From positions 1-64,000 of the forward strand of contig CADCGD010000006.1 in assembly GCA_902800925.1 (NCBI GenBank): a stretch of 64,000 nt of DNA, written 5' to 3'. This document shows, piece by piece, positions 24,136 to 33,408 of the stretch (position 1 is the first letter of the stretch; every line of letters starts with the position of its first letter). Origin of the DNA: an uncultured Bacteroidales bacterium (GTDB lineage: Bacteria > Bacteroidota > Bacteroidia > Bacteroidales > Bacteroidaceae). The translations under genes and the position numbers were made by a program. The notes below the pieces were generated by a model. It worked only from the letters and a program-made list of their open reading frames with translations, had not been told where the DNA came from and ran no database searches.

Positions 24136-24812
24136 AGAACTATATCGCAATAGCCCTGGTGGCACTGACGATGGCCTCATGTGCTTCGTCGTCTCTGACC
24201 CGTGAAGCCCGTTATCCGAAGATGTATACGGAGAAACCAACTTCTATCGTGGTCATGCCTCCCATCAACCGCACCACTCATGTGGATGCCAAGGACTTCT
24301 TCTATACCACGATGTATACCCCGCTCTGTGAGAAGGGCTACTACGTTTTCTCGCCCATGCTGACCATGGAGATGTTCCAGGCAGAGAGCGCCTACGACGC
24401 TGAGAACTTCCTGGAAGGCAGTCTGACGCAGTTCCGTAATGTGCTGGGTGCCGACGCCGCCATGTTTACCATCATCAAATCGTGGAGCCGTAGTAATATC
24501 GGTGGTTCGCTGACCGTCGAGGTGGAGTATATCCTACGTTCGACTGTTACCGGTGAGACGCTCTACCAGCGTGAGGGTAAGGTCAAGGTAGACACCAGTG
24601 TCAATACAAATAGCAAGGGACTCCTGGGCGCTCTGCTCGACGTTGCCGCCACTGCTGCCAAGACTGCCGCCACGGACAAGATTGAAGCTGGCCGTAAGTG
24701 TACAGCCTTTGTGCTGAGTGACATGCCAGAGGGTAAGTATGGTCTGAACTTCGGTAAGGACATGCAGTCGCCTGCCGGCAATGCCCGTGTTACGGCTACC
24801 GTCAGTCAATAA
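24132..24812 (+). CDS. GNA1162 family (DUF799) lipoprotein
   Basis: The 226-residue lipoprotein (lipobox LTMASC) shows the GNA1162/DUF799 pattern: TSIVVMPPINRTTHVDAKDF near the start, LCEKGYYVFSP, LGADAAMFTIIKSW and VEVEYILRSTVTG. It is structurally related to TolB/CsgG-like N-terminal folds. It is the last gene of the four-gene operon, with a four-base overlap to DUF4810. Meningococcal GNA1162 is surface-related, but its function is not settled. Confidence 0.85.
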   Translation: MKNYIAIALVALTMASCASSSLTREARYPKMYTEKPTSIVVMPPINRTTHVDAKDFFYTTMYTPLCEKGYYVFSPMLTMEMFQAESAYDAENFLEGSLTQFRNVLGADAAMFTIIKSWSRSNIGGSLTVEVEYILRSTVTGETLYQREGKVKVDTSVNTNSKGLLGALLDVAATAAKTAATDKIEAGRKCTAFVLSDMPEGKYGLNFGKDMQSPAGNARVTATVSQ

Positions 24813-24847
24813 TCACAATCAAGACACACACAGAAAGTAAGTAAAGT

Positions 24848-25198
24848 ATGGCTCTGAATCTGAACAAGAACTTGAAACTGTACTACTCCATCAAGGAGGT
24901 TGCCGAGATGTTCGGCGTCAATGAGAGTACGCTGCGCTACTGGGAACAGGAGTTCCCGTATCTAAAACCCAAGACCAGCGGACCTGCCAAGATCCGCCAG
25001 TATCAGGAGAAGGACATCGAACAGATTCGCCTTATCCATAATCTGGTGAAGGTGCGTGGTTTCAAGTTAGCGGCGGCTAAGAAGATTATCAATAGCAACC
25101 GCGACGGCGCTGACCGCAAAGCAGAGGTGCTGACACGACTCATTGGCGTGCGCGACGACCTGCAGGCGCTAAAGCGTCAGATGGACTTTCTTCAGTAG
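24848..25198 (+). CDS. MerR-family transcriptional regulator
   Basis: The 116-residue protein has an N-terminal winged helix-turn-helix (YSIKEVAEMFGVNESTLRYW), the ARKIRQYQEKDIEQI-like wing and a short helical tail (about 80-116) that would form the dimer coil. No effector domain or cysteine cluster is present. Related short MerR proteins of Bacteroidales are of unknown target. It lies 35 bp after the GNA1162 gene and may be transcribed with that operon. Its stop codon falls inside a 9-bp array. Confidence 0.85.
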   Translation: MALNLNKNLKLYYSIKEVAEMFGVNESTLRYWEQEFPYLKPKTSGPAKIRQYQEKDIEQIRLIHNLVKVRGFKLAAAKKIINSNRDGADRKAEVLTRLIGVRDDLQALKRQMDFLQ

Positions 25199-25229
25199 TT
25201 AAGGGAGTTAAAGGAGTTAAAGAAGTCAG
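25194..25229. repeat. 9-bp tandem array, 4 units, holding two convergent stop codons
   Basis: AGTAGTTAA, GGGAGTTAA, AGGAGTTAA and AGAAGTCAG run in series. The TAG of the MerR gene is in the first unit and the TGA of the pectinesterase gene (minus) is in the last. Confidence 0.9.
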
Positions 25230-26182
25230 GGCTTGGGATTCCAAGTATGCTGAAGAGTGAATACGGCCTCGGGGGTAATCTTCGAGGCCTCTTTCTTTGT
25301 CAGTTGGCGACTCCATGAGACACGCTGTGTGGTGGCAGCACCCTCACCGCGGTTGTTATACTCCAGATAGCGGGCTGTCTGCTCACGCTCTTTCTGCCAG
25401 TGGTGCCAACCCTCAGGACGTATTTGACGGGGAAGTTCACAATTCATGAACAGAGTATAGGCGTAGTCGCGCCACGGACGTCCCAGATAGACTTTGCTGA
25501 CACCCTCCGCACAACGGATGGTGCAGTTGTTGAAGATGTAGCCGTAGGGTACGTCCTTGGGGGTCGAGGCGGCAGTGATGTATGAGTTGATCTTACAGAA
25601 GATGTCGCAGTGCTCAAACCATGCTGTCGACGGGCCGAAGATGAAGTCGGTAGTGCCCTCTATGTAACAGTCCTTAAAGAAGAGACGCGTGCGGGCATTG
25701 CCCGTATAGATGGTGTCTTGATGTCCCAGGAAACGGCAGCCAATGAACGTCAGCATGTCGCCCTCGGTATGCAGTGCTACGGCCTGTCCCAGACGAGCTG
25801 AGTTGTTCTCGATGGTCAGGTTCTTGAAGGTTATCTGACTGCCTTCCACCCTGACGGTATAGGTTCGGAAGGTTCCCATCTTGTTAATGTTTGCATGGTC
25901 GTCCCACGTGATAATAGTCTCGTCGCGGCTCTCACCACACAGCTCTATGTTGGTCAACGACTGTGGGATGATCAGTTTCTCCTTGTAGGTGCCTTTCTTG
26001 ATATAGATAACCTTGTGGTAGTCCATAAAGGCGCGGCACACTTCAATGGCCTCGCTCAGATTGCGGAACTGTCCAGTGCCGTCGCGAGCTACCACGATAG
26101 TATCCGGATTGTCGTAAGGGTTGGCGCCATAGGCGGCGGTGCAGCCCCATATGGTACAAATTAAGAATAGTAGTTTTTTCAT
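25226..26182 (-). CDS. Secreted pectinesterase (CE8)
   Basis: The 318-residue enzyme with a signal peptide (about 1-19) demethylates pectin. It has the right-handed beta-helix signatures of the family: GQAVALHTEGD, FLGHQDTIYTG with Asp156, TTDFIFGPSTAWFE with Asp179 and YLGRPWRDYA with Arg235. The size is normal. It follows the Rel gene after 34 bp but is functionally unrelated to it. With the lyase remnant and uxaC it supports pectin use by the organism. Confidence 0.93.
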   Translation of the reverse strand: MKKLLFLICTIWGCTAAYGANPYDNPDTIVVARDGTGQFRNLSEAIEVCRAFMDYHKVIYIKKGTYKEKLIIPQSLTNIELCGESRDETIITWDDHANINKMGTFRTYTVRVEGSQITFKNLTIENNSARLGQAVALHTEGDMLTFIGCRFLGHQDTIYTGNARTRLFFKDCYIEGTTDFIFGPSTAWFEHCDIFCKINSYITAASTPKDVPYGYIFNNCTIRCAEGVSKVYLGRPWRDYAYTLFMNCELPRQIRPEGWHHWQKEREQTARYLEYNNRGEGAATTQRVSWSRQLTKKEASKITPEAVFTLQHTWNPKP

Positions 26183-26216
26183 TTCTGTAGTAGTTTGTTT
26201 GTTTATTTCTTTATGT

Positions 26217-28499
26217 TTACATAATCTGTGTTACATCCTGAATATCTGGAATCTTTTTCAACTGACTAATGATATTACCCACATCTTCACGGTCATGGAC
26301 ACGCAACTCGATGGTGCCGTCAAAGACACCCTCCTCGCTGGCGATAGTCAGCTTATGGATGTTGACATTCATTTGCGAAGAGATGATCTGCGAGATGTCA
26401 AGTAGCATGCCCACACGATCAATACCCTGCAGACGGATGGTGGCGTCGAAGAAGAGTTTCTTGTGCATGTCCCACTTCGCATCGAGGATGCGGTTGCCAT
26501 AGCTGGCCTTGAGCTTCGCAGCTACAGGACAGGCGCGCTTGTGAATTTCTATCTGGTGTTTGCCATCGATGAAGCCCAACACATCGTCGCCAGGAATGGG
26601 GTGGCAACAGTGCTTGAACTTATATTGCCTGATATTGTCGTCGGTGATGAAGATGGGCTTCTTGCGGTTGAACTTCTCAGGAACCACAAACAGCTCTGTC
26701 TGTTCCTCCGTGGTTTTCTTCTGCTTGCCTCTGTCGAGGAACGGCACGAATTTGCGCCAGCCACCACGCTTGTCGGCAGCATTCTTGCCCAGCAGCTCAT
26801 CGACATCCTTGTCGCCCAGCATGATGGTCTTGTCACCAACGGCCTGGAAGAACTCCTCGCGGTTGCGCACTTCGTGGAATTCTGTCAACTGATCGGCTGC
26901 ATTGGGGATATCGTTGATGTTGTTCTTCTTCAGGAATTCGCTGAAGAGGTCTTCGCCTTTCTTCTGCAACTCACGGCTGTCGCGGCGCAGGATGGCCAGT
27001 ATCTTTCCCTTAGCCTTAGCGGTGGACACGAAGTTAATCCAAGAGGGTTGCACGTGCTGGGCTTTGGACGTGAGAATCTCCACCTGGTCTCCACTCTGCA
27101 ACTTATGGCTTAGTGGCACCAGCTTGTGGTTCACCTTGGCACCGATACAGTGGGAACCAAGGAAAGTATGAATGGAGAACGCAAAGTCCAGAGCCGTACA
27201 GCCTGTTGGCATGGTCTTAATCTCACCCTTGGGCGTGAAGACGAAGATTTCTGACGCAAAGAGGTTGAGCTTGATAGCGTCGAGGAAGTCCATGGCGTCA
27301 GGCTGCGGGTCGTCGAGAATCTCCTTGATGGTGCGTAGCCACTCGTTGAGCTCGGTCTCGTCCTCCGTGTACTCTTCCTCTATACCGTCTTTGTATTTCC
27401 AGTGAGCTGCAAAGCCCTGTTCGGCAACCTCGTCCATGCGGTCGGAACGTATCTGTACCTCTATCCATCGTCCCTGCTTCGACATCAGGGTAACGTGCAG
27501 TGCCTGATAGCCATTGGCTTTGGGGTGGCTGAGCCAGTCGCGCAGACGGTCGGGGTGACTCTTGTATATCTTCGAGATAGCTACATAGATATTGAAGCAC
27601 TCGTTGATTTCCTCTTCTCGATTGCGGGGGGTGAAGATAATGCGTACAGCCAGGATGTCATAGACCTCGTCAAAAGTGACGTGCTTGTTCTGCATCTTGC
27701 TCCAGATGGAGTAGGGGGTCTTGATGCGTTCCTTAATCTGGTAGTGGAGTCCCATCTTCTGCAGTTCTACCTCGATGGGAACGATAAACTCGTCGAAAAG
27801 TTCGTGGCGTGAGGCTTCTGTAATGGCCAACTTCGACTTGATGGCTGCATACTCTTCAGGATGTTCGTATTGGAAGGAGAGGTTTTCCAATTCTGATTTT
27901 ATCTTGTTGAGGCCTAGTCGATTGGCTAGTGGTGCGTAGATGTAGAGCGTCTCACCGGCTATCTTGTATTGCTTGTTGGCAGGTTGCGACTCCAAAGTAC
28001 GCATGTTGTGCAGACGGTCACAAATCTTGATGAGGATAACGCGGATGTCCTCGCTCATGGTGAGCAGCAGCTTCTTGAAATTCTCTGCCTGCGCAGAGGC
28101 CTGTTCACCGAAGATGCCACCGGAGATCTTGGTCAGTCCGTCGACAATCTGTGCAATTTTCGGACCGAAAATGTTCTCAATATCCTCTGTGGTGTAGTCA
28201 GTATCCTCCACAACGTCGTGGAGCAGAGCAGCGCAGATGCTGGTGGAACCCAGTCCCACCTCTTCGCAGGCTATTTGTGCGACGGCGATGGGGTGCATGA
28301 TATAGGGCTCGCCACTCAGACGGCGCACGCCCTTGTGTGCTTGGCGTGCAAAGTTGAACGCCTTGGTGATGATGTCCACTTTCTTACGGTGGCGCGATGA
28401 ACAGTAGCTGTCCAGCAGTCGTTGAAATGCGTCGTTTATGAGTTTGTCGTCTGCATCTTCGCGTATTTTCTGCTCTTCATCCATAGTTGTCTCCTCCAA
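26217..28499 (-). CDS. RelA/SpoT-type (p)ppGpp synthetase/hydrolase
   Basis: The 760-residue protein controls the alarmone (p)ppGpp. An N-terminal HD hydrolase domain is present (SGEPYIMHPIAVA, and ALLHDVVEDTDYT with His94-Asp95). The synthetase domain follows (VYDILAVRIIFTPRN, HPKANGYQALHVTL), then a TGS domain (VFTPKGEIKTMPTG), a conserved helical/CC region (KHCCHPIPGDDVLGFI) and a C-terminal ACT domain. Both catalytic motif sets look intact, so it is probably bifunctional. It is the fifth gene of the parA-parB-DUF5683-mltD-rel run on the minus strand, a layout familiar in Bacteroidales. A 7-bp array separates it from mltD. Confidence 0.95.
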   Translation of the reverse strand: MEETTMDEEQKIREDADDKLINDAFQRLLDSYCSSRHRKKVDIITKAFNFARQAHKGVRRLSGEPYIMHPIAVAQIACEEVGLGSTSICAALLHDVVEDTDYTTEDIENIFGPKIAQIVDGLTKISGGIFGEQASAQAENFKKLLLTMSEDIRVILIKICDRLHNMRTLESQPANKQYKIAGETLYIYAPLANRLGLNKIKSELENLSFQYEHPEEYAAIKSKLAITEASRHELFDEFIVPIEVELQKMGLHYQIKERIKTPYSIWSKMQNKHVTFDEVYDILAVRIIFTPRNREEEINECFNIYVAISKIYKSHPDRLRDWLSHPKANGYQALHVTLMSKQGRWIEVQIRSDRMDEVAEQGFAAHWKYKDGIEEEYTEDETELNEWLRTIKEILDDPQPDAMDFLDAIKLNLFASEIFVFTPKGEIKTMPTGCTALDFAFSIHTFLGSHCIGAKVNHKLVPLSHKLQSGDQVEILTSKAQHVQPSWINFVSTAKAKGKILAILRRDSRELQKKGEDLFSEFLKKNNINDIPNAADQLTEFHEVRNREEFFQAVGDKTIMLGDKDVDELLGKNAADKRGGWRKFVPFLDRGKQKKTTEEQTELFVVPEKFNRKKPIFITDDNIRQYKFKHCCHPIPGDDVLGFIDGKHQIEIHKRACPVAAKLKASYGNRILDAKWDMHKKLFFDATIRLQGIDRVGMLLDISQIISSQMNVNIHKLTIASEEGVFDGTIELRVHDREDVGNIISQLKKIPDIQDVTQIM

Positions 28500-28504
28500 A
28501 TATT

Positions 28505-28525
28505 AACCAATAACCATTAACCGAT
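28505..28525. repeat. 7-bp tandem array, 3 units, after the mltD stop
   Basis: AACCAAT, AACCATT and AACCGAT end directly at the mltD stop codon (28526-28528, minus strand). The Rel gene starts 26 bp downstream of that stop. Confidence 0.7.
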
Positions 28526-29767
28526 TTATCTTCTTCTGCGTTTGCGTGTTGCTGCACGGCGCCGTTTAGTAGTAGCCTTCCTACGTACAGTGGCACGCTT
28601 TTTCCCACGTGCGTAACGCTTACTCTTATGATAGTAGGTCGGTACGTCGTCTTTTACCTCTACCTCTACACGCTTGGCAAAATCGCCGGCACGGTGGTTG
28701 CAGATGCTGTCTTGCAGGTCAATGAAGCGCCCTACTTCTGACTGTGGCAGACGGATGGGTGACAGCTCGGTGGCACCGGGTACCACGTCGCGACGGTACA
28801 TGGGGTTCAGCGAGCGCAGCAAGTCAATATTCATGCCCATCACCTCGGCAACCTGTTCCAGATGGATGTTACGGTTGACCATAATGGTGTCGGTCTGTGC
28901 CGGCAGACGGGTGGTCATAGGACAGATGTTGTGCTGCGAGTAGTAGGTCATGATGTAGTTAGCCGCAATGAAAGCAGGCACATAGCCGCGTGTCTCCTTG
29001 GGCAGGTAGGGGTAGATCTGCCAGTAGTCCTTCTCGCCGTTGGCACGGTGAATGGCTTTGTTAATGTTGGCGGGTCCACAGTTGTAGGCTGCAATGACAA
29101 GGTTCCAGTCGCCAAAGATTTTGTAGAGGTCACTCAGATAACGGGCAGCGGCATACGACGCCTTGACAGGGTCGCGGCGCTCGTCAACCAGTGAGTTGAC
29201 CTGCAGACCATACTGTTTGCCGGTGGTCAGCATGAACTGCCACAAGCCCGTAGCACCCACACGTGATACGGCCTTGGGGTTGAGTGCAGACTCAATGATG
29301 GGCAGGTATTTCAGCTCCAACGGCAACTGGTAGGCCTCTAAGGCTTCCTCGAACAGCGGCATGTAGAAATTGGAGGCGCCCAGCATGTAACTGATAGAGT
29401 GGCGCAGACGTCCACTATAGCGGTCAATGAACTTCTGTACCACATCATTATAGTTCATCTCCATAATGGTAGGCATGCGGTACAGACGGTCTACATAGTC
29501 CTCCTTGGTGTAGACAGGGTTGACATTCTTCATGTTACAGTCGTCAGGCTCGTCGAGGTAGGTCTTGGCCATATAGAGGTTCAGCAGACTGTCCAGGTCG
29601 TATGTCATGGCCTCGGGAAACTCGATAACCTCCTCACGACCTTCGTTGTCGATAACGGTTATCTCGTCTTCTTCAGACGTCTCGTCATCGCCATTGTTAT
29701 AGACCTGCGCCCATATAGTGGACGTCATCAGTAACATGCAGATTGCCAGTATGTTTCTTTTGCTCAT
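28526..29767 (-). CDS. Membrane-bound lytic murein transglycosylase D-like
   Basis: The 413-residue protein has a signal peptide (about 1-21), an acidic N-terminal segment, and an SLT domain with the catalytic glutamate in YLPIIESALNP (Glu159), followed by GATGLWQFM and AAYNCGPANINKAI. A single LysM-like segment follows (LEQVAEVMGMNIDLLRSLNP). It cleaves peptidoglycan glycan strands to anhydro-muropeptides in the periplasm. The last 40 residues are extremely rich in Lys and Arg (KKRATVRRKATTKRRRAATR), as in the protein at 55822-56472. Such a tail may bind anionic polymers. Confidence 0.9.
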   Translation of the reverse strand: MSKRNILAICMLLMTSTIWAQVYNNGDDETSEEDEITVIDNEGREEVIEFPEAMTYDLDSLLNLYMAKTYLDEPDDCNMKNVNPVYTKEDYVDRLYRMPTIMEMNYNDVVQKFIDRYSGRLRHSISYMLGASNFYMPLFEEALEAYQLPLELKYLPIIESALNPKAVSRVGATGLWQFMLTTGKQYGLQVNSLVDERRDPVKASYAAARYLSDLYKIFGDWNLVIAAYNCGPANINKAIHRANGEKDYWQIYPYLPKETRGYVPAFIAANYIMTYYSQHNICPMTTRLPAQTDTIMVNRNIHLEQVAEVMGMNIDLLRSLNPMYRRDVVPGATELSPIRLPQSEVGRFIDLQDSICNHRAGDFAKRVEVEVKDDVPTYYHKSKRYARGKKRATVRRKATTKRRRAATRKRRRR

Positions 29768-29812
29768 TAAACCTTCTTATCTCGTTTTGGTTATTATCTT
29801 TTTGTTGGTTCG

Positions 29813-30505
29813 CTAAAAGTTCAGGAAGCAGCTCAGTCCCACTGATTGTGCCTGTAGCGGATTGCCGCCTCCACGGTTTTGAATGACAGTAGGACGTACC
29901 TCCAGACTGAGGTCTTTGGAGATGTCAAACTCCGAGAGTTCCGCGTCGACATAGGCATCAATGACAGACAGCGCATAGACACCAATCATCACGAAGATGC
30001 TCATGTCGCGCCATCGGCGATACTTGTCTTTGCGGCTTCTGAAGAGCTCCTGGTATCGGGATTTGTTGGCATCTGTAATCTGTACGCCTAAGTGCAGGAA
30101 CTTGTTGTAGCTGGCTGTGTTAGGGTCATTGTCCATGATGTCCAGATAAGCCTGCGAATAGTCCTTGTACATCATGTTGTTCCAGCTCAGTGCATAGATG
30201 CAGCCCAAGAATCCTCCGTAGAAGATAGGCAGCTTCCAGAATTTGCGGTTGTATATCTGTCCGGCACCAGGTACTACCAGTGCCAGCCAGAGTGCTCGTT
30301 GCGGATTGGGCTTCCATGTTGACCAGTCACGAGGGACCTTCACCTGCTTGGTGGTGTCAATCATGATGGATACCTCATTAGTGCGAAGCGTATCGTTAAC
30401 AACCTCGTCTGTGCGAAGCGTGTCGGTGACTTGCTCTGCCTCTTCTTGTGCGTGGCATGTCAGTGCCATCGCCAGCGTTGCTATGATGACGAACAGCCTA
30501 CCCAT
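29813..30505 (-). CDS. DUF5683 membrane protein
   Basis: The 230-residue protein has a signal peptide (about 1-19), a segment rich in repeated TLRT/NEV units (DTLRTDEVVNDTLRTNEV), and the DUF5683 core: PGAGQIYNRKFWKLPIFYGG, a membrane helix near GGFLGCIYALSW, and a second membrane segment near MSIFVMIGVYALSVIDAYV. It starts inside the end of parB (8-base overlap), so the two are translationally coupled. The function is unknown; the family is fixed between parB and mltD in many Bacteroidales, suggesting an envelope or division role. Confidence 0.85.
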   Translation of the reverse strand: MGRLFVIIATLAMALTCHAQEEAEQVTDTLRTDEVVNDTLRTNEVSIMIDTTKQVKVPRDWSTWKPNPQRALWLALVVPGAGQIYNRKFWKLPIFYGGFLGCIYALSWNNMMYKDYSQAYLDIMDNDPNTASYNKFLHLGVQITDANKSRYQELFRSRKDKYRRWRDMSIFVMIGVYALSVIDAYVDAELSEFDISKDLSLEVRPTVIQNRGGGNPLQAQSVGLSCFLNF

Positions 30506-31427
30506 TGGCGCCGTCTAGTGCATTCATGATGTGTTCCAGCTGCTCTTCGTTGTCGAACTGGATGGTTATCTTTCCTTTTCCCTTGGGTGAACAGGACATT
30601 TGCACCTTCGACTGGAAGAACTGTGACAGACGGTCGCGCAGGATGTTGAACTCCTCGGGGAGCTTGGTGTGCGACTGTATCTTTCCCTTGGCAGTCTTGA
30701 CGTCCTCGCCACTCTTCAGCGCCTGTACCATCTCTTCCACCTGACGGACAGAATATTGGTGGGCCTGCACCTCTTTGAAGACCTTGATTTGCTGTGACGG
30801 ACTGTCAATAGCCAGCAGGGCACGGGCGTGCCCCATCTCTATCTCGTGGTTCTTCAGGGCTATCTGCACCTGGGCGGGCAGCTTCAGCAGGCGCATGTAG
30901 TTGGTCACTGCTGCACGGCTCTTGCCCACACGCTCCGAAATCTTGGCCTGTGTCATACCCGTCTCGTCGGCCAGATGCTGGTAAGCCAATGCAATCTCGA
31001 TAGCGTTCAGGTCTTCGCGCTGGATATTCTCCACCAGTGCCATCTCCATGGCGTTCTGGTCCTCTACCGTTACGATGTATGCGGGAATCTTCGTGAGTCC
31101 AGCTAACTGAGAAGCACGCCAACGGCGCTCACCGGCAATAATCTGGTATTTTGCGCCTGTTACTTTGCGTACGGTGATAGGCTGGATGATGCCCAACTCG
31201 CGGATACTGGTAGCCAGTTCCTGCAGGGCTTCCTGGTCGAACTCACGGCGCGGCTGGTTGGGGTTGGGCTCTATCTGTGCTATCTCTATCTCGTTGAGGT
31301 TCGAACTGCCTTCAGTATGTACCTCACTAGTATCTATCAGGGCGTCCAGTCCGCGACCCGTACCGATATCGTCCAGTCCGCGTCCCAGTACGTTGCTTGC
31401 AAATTTCTTCTTTACGGCCATATTCAA
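30498..31427 (-). CDS. parB: Chromosome-partitioning protein ParB
   Basis: The 309-residue ParB binds parS and CTP and loads segregation complexes. The N-terminal ParB/Srx domain has IEPNPNQPRREFDQ and the CTP-binding IIAGERRWRAS. The central helix-turn-helix is MTQAKISERVGKSRAAVTNY, and the C-terminal dimer region ends with the last 40 residues. Starts at 31427 and 31421 are both possible. It follows parA after 116 bp; that gap holds two 7-bp arrays. No parS-like site (GTTTCACGTGAAAC) was found by eye in the window. Confidence 0.95.
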   Translation of the reverse strand: MNMAVKKKFASNVLGRGLDDIGTGRGLDALIDTSEVHTEGSSNLNEIEIAQIEPNPNQPRREFDQEALQELATSIRELGIIQPITVRKVTGAKYQIIAGERRWRASQLAGLTKIPAYIVTVEDQNAMEMALVENIQREDLNAIEIALAYQHLADETGMTQAKISERVGKSRAAVTNYMRLLKLPAQVQIALKNHEIEMGHARALLAIDSPSQQIKVFKEVQAHQYSVRQVEEMVQALKSGEDVKTAKGKIQSHTKLPEEFNILRDRLSQFFQSKVQMSCSPKGKGKITIQFDNEEQLEHIMNALDGANG

Positions 31428-31429
31428 AT

Positions 31430-31457
31430 TGTGAATTTCGAATGTTGAGTGTTGAAT
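31430..31457. repeat. 7-bp tandem array, 4 units, upstream of parB
   Basis: TGTGAAT, TTCGAAT, GTTGAGT and GTTGAAT lie directly before the parB start codon (minus strand). Confidence 0.65.
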
Positions 31458-31523
31458 GGTCGCCTTTGGCGATTGTCAATGAGAAATTGAGAATTCTGCA
31501 TTCAAACATCGCAGCGAAGCGAG

Positions 31524-31544
31524 ACTCATTCTACATTCCACATT
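31524..31544. repeat. 7-bp tandem array, 3 units, at the parA stop
   Basis: ACTCATT, CTACATT and CCACATT run into the TGA of parA (31544-31546, minus strand). Confidence 0.65.
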
Positions 31545-32314
31545 CAACAGTTCTCATTTTTATAAATAATTTCCTTTGCGAGTGCCAAGTGGTTCTTCGA
31601 ACCTGTGGAGTCTGCGTCGTAGAGTATTACAGGCAGACCATGAGAAGGGCTCTCTGACAGTTTGACATTTCGCTGGATAACGGTCTTGAAGACCAACTCC
31701 TGGAAATGACGCTTCACCTCGTCGTAAATCTGGTTGGCCAGACGCAGGCGAGAGTCGTACATCGTCAGCAGGAAACCCTCAATTTCCAGCTTCGGGTTCA
31801 GCTTAGTCTTAATGATCTTGATGGTGTTCAGCAACTTCGAGATACCCTCCAAGGCGAAGTACTCACACTGCACGGGGATAATGACAGAGTCTGCTGCCGT
31901 CAGTGAGTTGACAGTAATCAGACCCAGTGACGGTGAACAGTCTATCAAAATGTAATCGTATTCGTTGCGGATGGGTTCCAGCAACTTACTGATAACACGC
32001 TCACGGTTTTCCAGATTGAGCATTTCTATCTCTGCACCCACGAGATCGATGTGGCTGGGAATAATGTCCAGCCCATCGATGTCGGTGGTGTATATAGCGT
32101 CGCGCACCTCGGCTTTGTCAATAATGCACTCGTAAAGAGAGCAGTCTACTTCCTGAATGTTTACACCCAGACCACTTGACGCGTTGGCCTGAGGGTCGGC
32201 ATCGACTACGAGCACACTCTTCTCCAAGGTAGCCAACGATGCCGCTAGATTGATGGTCGTTGTGGTCTTACCCACACCGCCTTTTTGGTTTGCTAATGCG
32301 ATAATCTTTCCCAT
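31544..32314 (-). CDS. parA: Chromosome-partitioning ATPase ParA (Soj)
   Basis: The 256-residue ParA ATPase has a deviant Walker A motif KGGVGKTT (residues 11-18), the DADPQANASSGLG block, and IDCSPSLGLITVNSL at Walker B. It moves ParB-bound DNA using the nucleoid as a track. Length and residues are typical for chromosomal Soj proteins. It has its own promoter at 32335-32366 and heads the run parA-parB-DUF5683-mltD-rel. Confidence 0.95.
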   Translation of the reverse strand: MGKIIALANQKGGVGKTTTTINLAASLATLEKSVLVVDADPQANASSGLGVNIQEVDCSLYECIIDKAEVRDAIYTTDIDGLDIIPSHIDLVGAEIEMLNLENRERVISKLLEPIRNEYDYILIDCSPSLGLITVNSLTAADSVIIPVQCEYFALEGISKLLNTIKIIKTKLNPKLEIEGFLLTMYDSRLRLANQIYDEVKRHFQELVFKTVIQRNVKLSESPSHGLPVILYDADSTGSKNHLALAKEIIYKNENC

Positions 32315-32334
32315 AATCTATAGAATATAGACTG

Positions 32335-32366
32335 CAAAGGTACGAATTAGCAAGCAAAAAACCAAA
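32335..32366 (-). promoter_or_regulatory. Promoter of parA
   Basis: On the minus strand TTTG (32366-32363), a 20-bp spacer and TACCTTTG (32342-32335) match the consensus exactly, about 20 bp before the ATG. Confidence 0.72.
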
Positions 32367-32392
32367 GAAATTAGGATTTTTTGCCAAAAACC

Positions 32393-33292
32393 TTATACCA
32401 AGTGTTCAATCAAGTCGGCACGGTCGCCTGGCAGCATGTCGATGACAGGTATTTCAATCATTGTGTAACAGCCTGGCTGTAAGCGCTTTGAGGCACGGGC
32501 AACGTTAACCAGTACTTGTGCGGTCAGTGCGGGGTTGTTAATCTGCATGTTGAACTCAAAACGCTGGTTCTGAGTCTGTCCGCTTACACCCTTGCGTACC
32601 ATGTGTACACCGTGGCCCATGTCGCGAACGTCGTCAACGCTCTCAACCTGGAATACGTGTGTCTCGTCGCTGGCGAAGTAGGGGTCGGCCTTGATGTCTT
32701 TGGCGACCTGCTCCAATGTGTAGCCGTCTTCCAGCTCTACATAGACCATGCGGCGGTGAATGCCTTCACCCAAGGGGATAGTCATTGACAGGGCGTTCTT
32801 TACACCAGCCTTAGAGCGGGCACAGACGCTGTGCCCCATTGACATACCCGGGCCGAAGTTGGTATAGCTCAGACCTTTAGGAGCAAGACCCTGCATCAGT
32901 GTACGTACTATCGAGTCAGAACCTGGATCCCAGCCAGCAGCAATGACGCTGACGGTACCCGTCTGCTTGTTCAGTTCCATCTGGCGCTCGCGGTAGCCAC
33001 GAATCTGTGTGTGGATATCGAACGAGTCAACAGTATTGATGCCCAGCGGAACAATCTGCTTGGCATAATCCTCGCAGGAGCGGGTGGGGGTGGCCAGAAT
33101 GGCTACATCGACATCCTTCAGTTCCTTGATATCCTTTACAACCTCGTAAGGAGTCAGCTCGATGGGTTTGTCTGCTGCTCCGTTTCTGCGCACTACACCA
33201 GCGATTTCAAAGTCGGGGGCGGCCTCCAGGGCCTGAATAGTGTACTTGCCAATGTTGCCGTAACCTACTACGGCTGCACGAATCTTTTTCAT
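32393..33292 (-). CDS. ddh: Meso-diaminopimelate D-dehydrogenase
   Basis: The roughly 300-residue NADPH enzyme makes meso-diaminopimelate directly from tetrahydrodipicolinate in lysine and peptidoglycan synthesis. The start at 33292 gives MKKIRAAVVGYGNIGKY with the nucleotide-binding GYGNIG at residues 10-15; an in-frame ATG at 33325 adds 11 residues with no Ddh character. Other family blocks are VDSFDIHTQI, AAGWDPGSDSI, TNFGPGMSMGHS and RKGVSGQTQNQRFEF. A TACTTTTG -7 box lies at 33341-33334 (minus). The gene is probably monocistronic. Confidence 0.93.
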   Translation of the reverse strand: MKKIRAAVVGYGNIGKYTIQALEAAPDFEIAGVVRRNGAADKPIELTPYEVVKDIKELKDVDVAILATPTRSCEDYAKQIVPLGINTVDSFDIHTQIRGYRERQMELNKQTGTVSVIAAGWDPGSDSIVRTLMQGLAPKGLSYTNFGPGMSMGHSVCARSKAGVKNALSMTIPLGEGIHRRMVYVELEDGYTLEQVAKDIKADPYFASDETHVFQVESVDDVRDMGHGVHMVRKGVSGQTQNQRFEFNMQINNPALTAQVLVNVARASKRLQPGCYTMIEIPVIDMLPGDRADLIEHLV

Positions 33293-33408
33293 ATACCTAT
33301 GCTTAATAATTGTGTTAATTTGCAATTCCGCTGCAAAAGTACACTTTTTCTTTGAAATACGCTACAAAATGTTATTTTTTTTATGTTTTTGTTTGCAAAA
33401 AATGTGTT

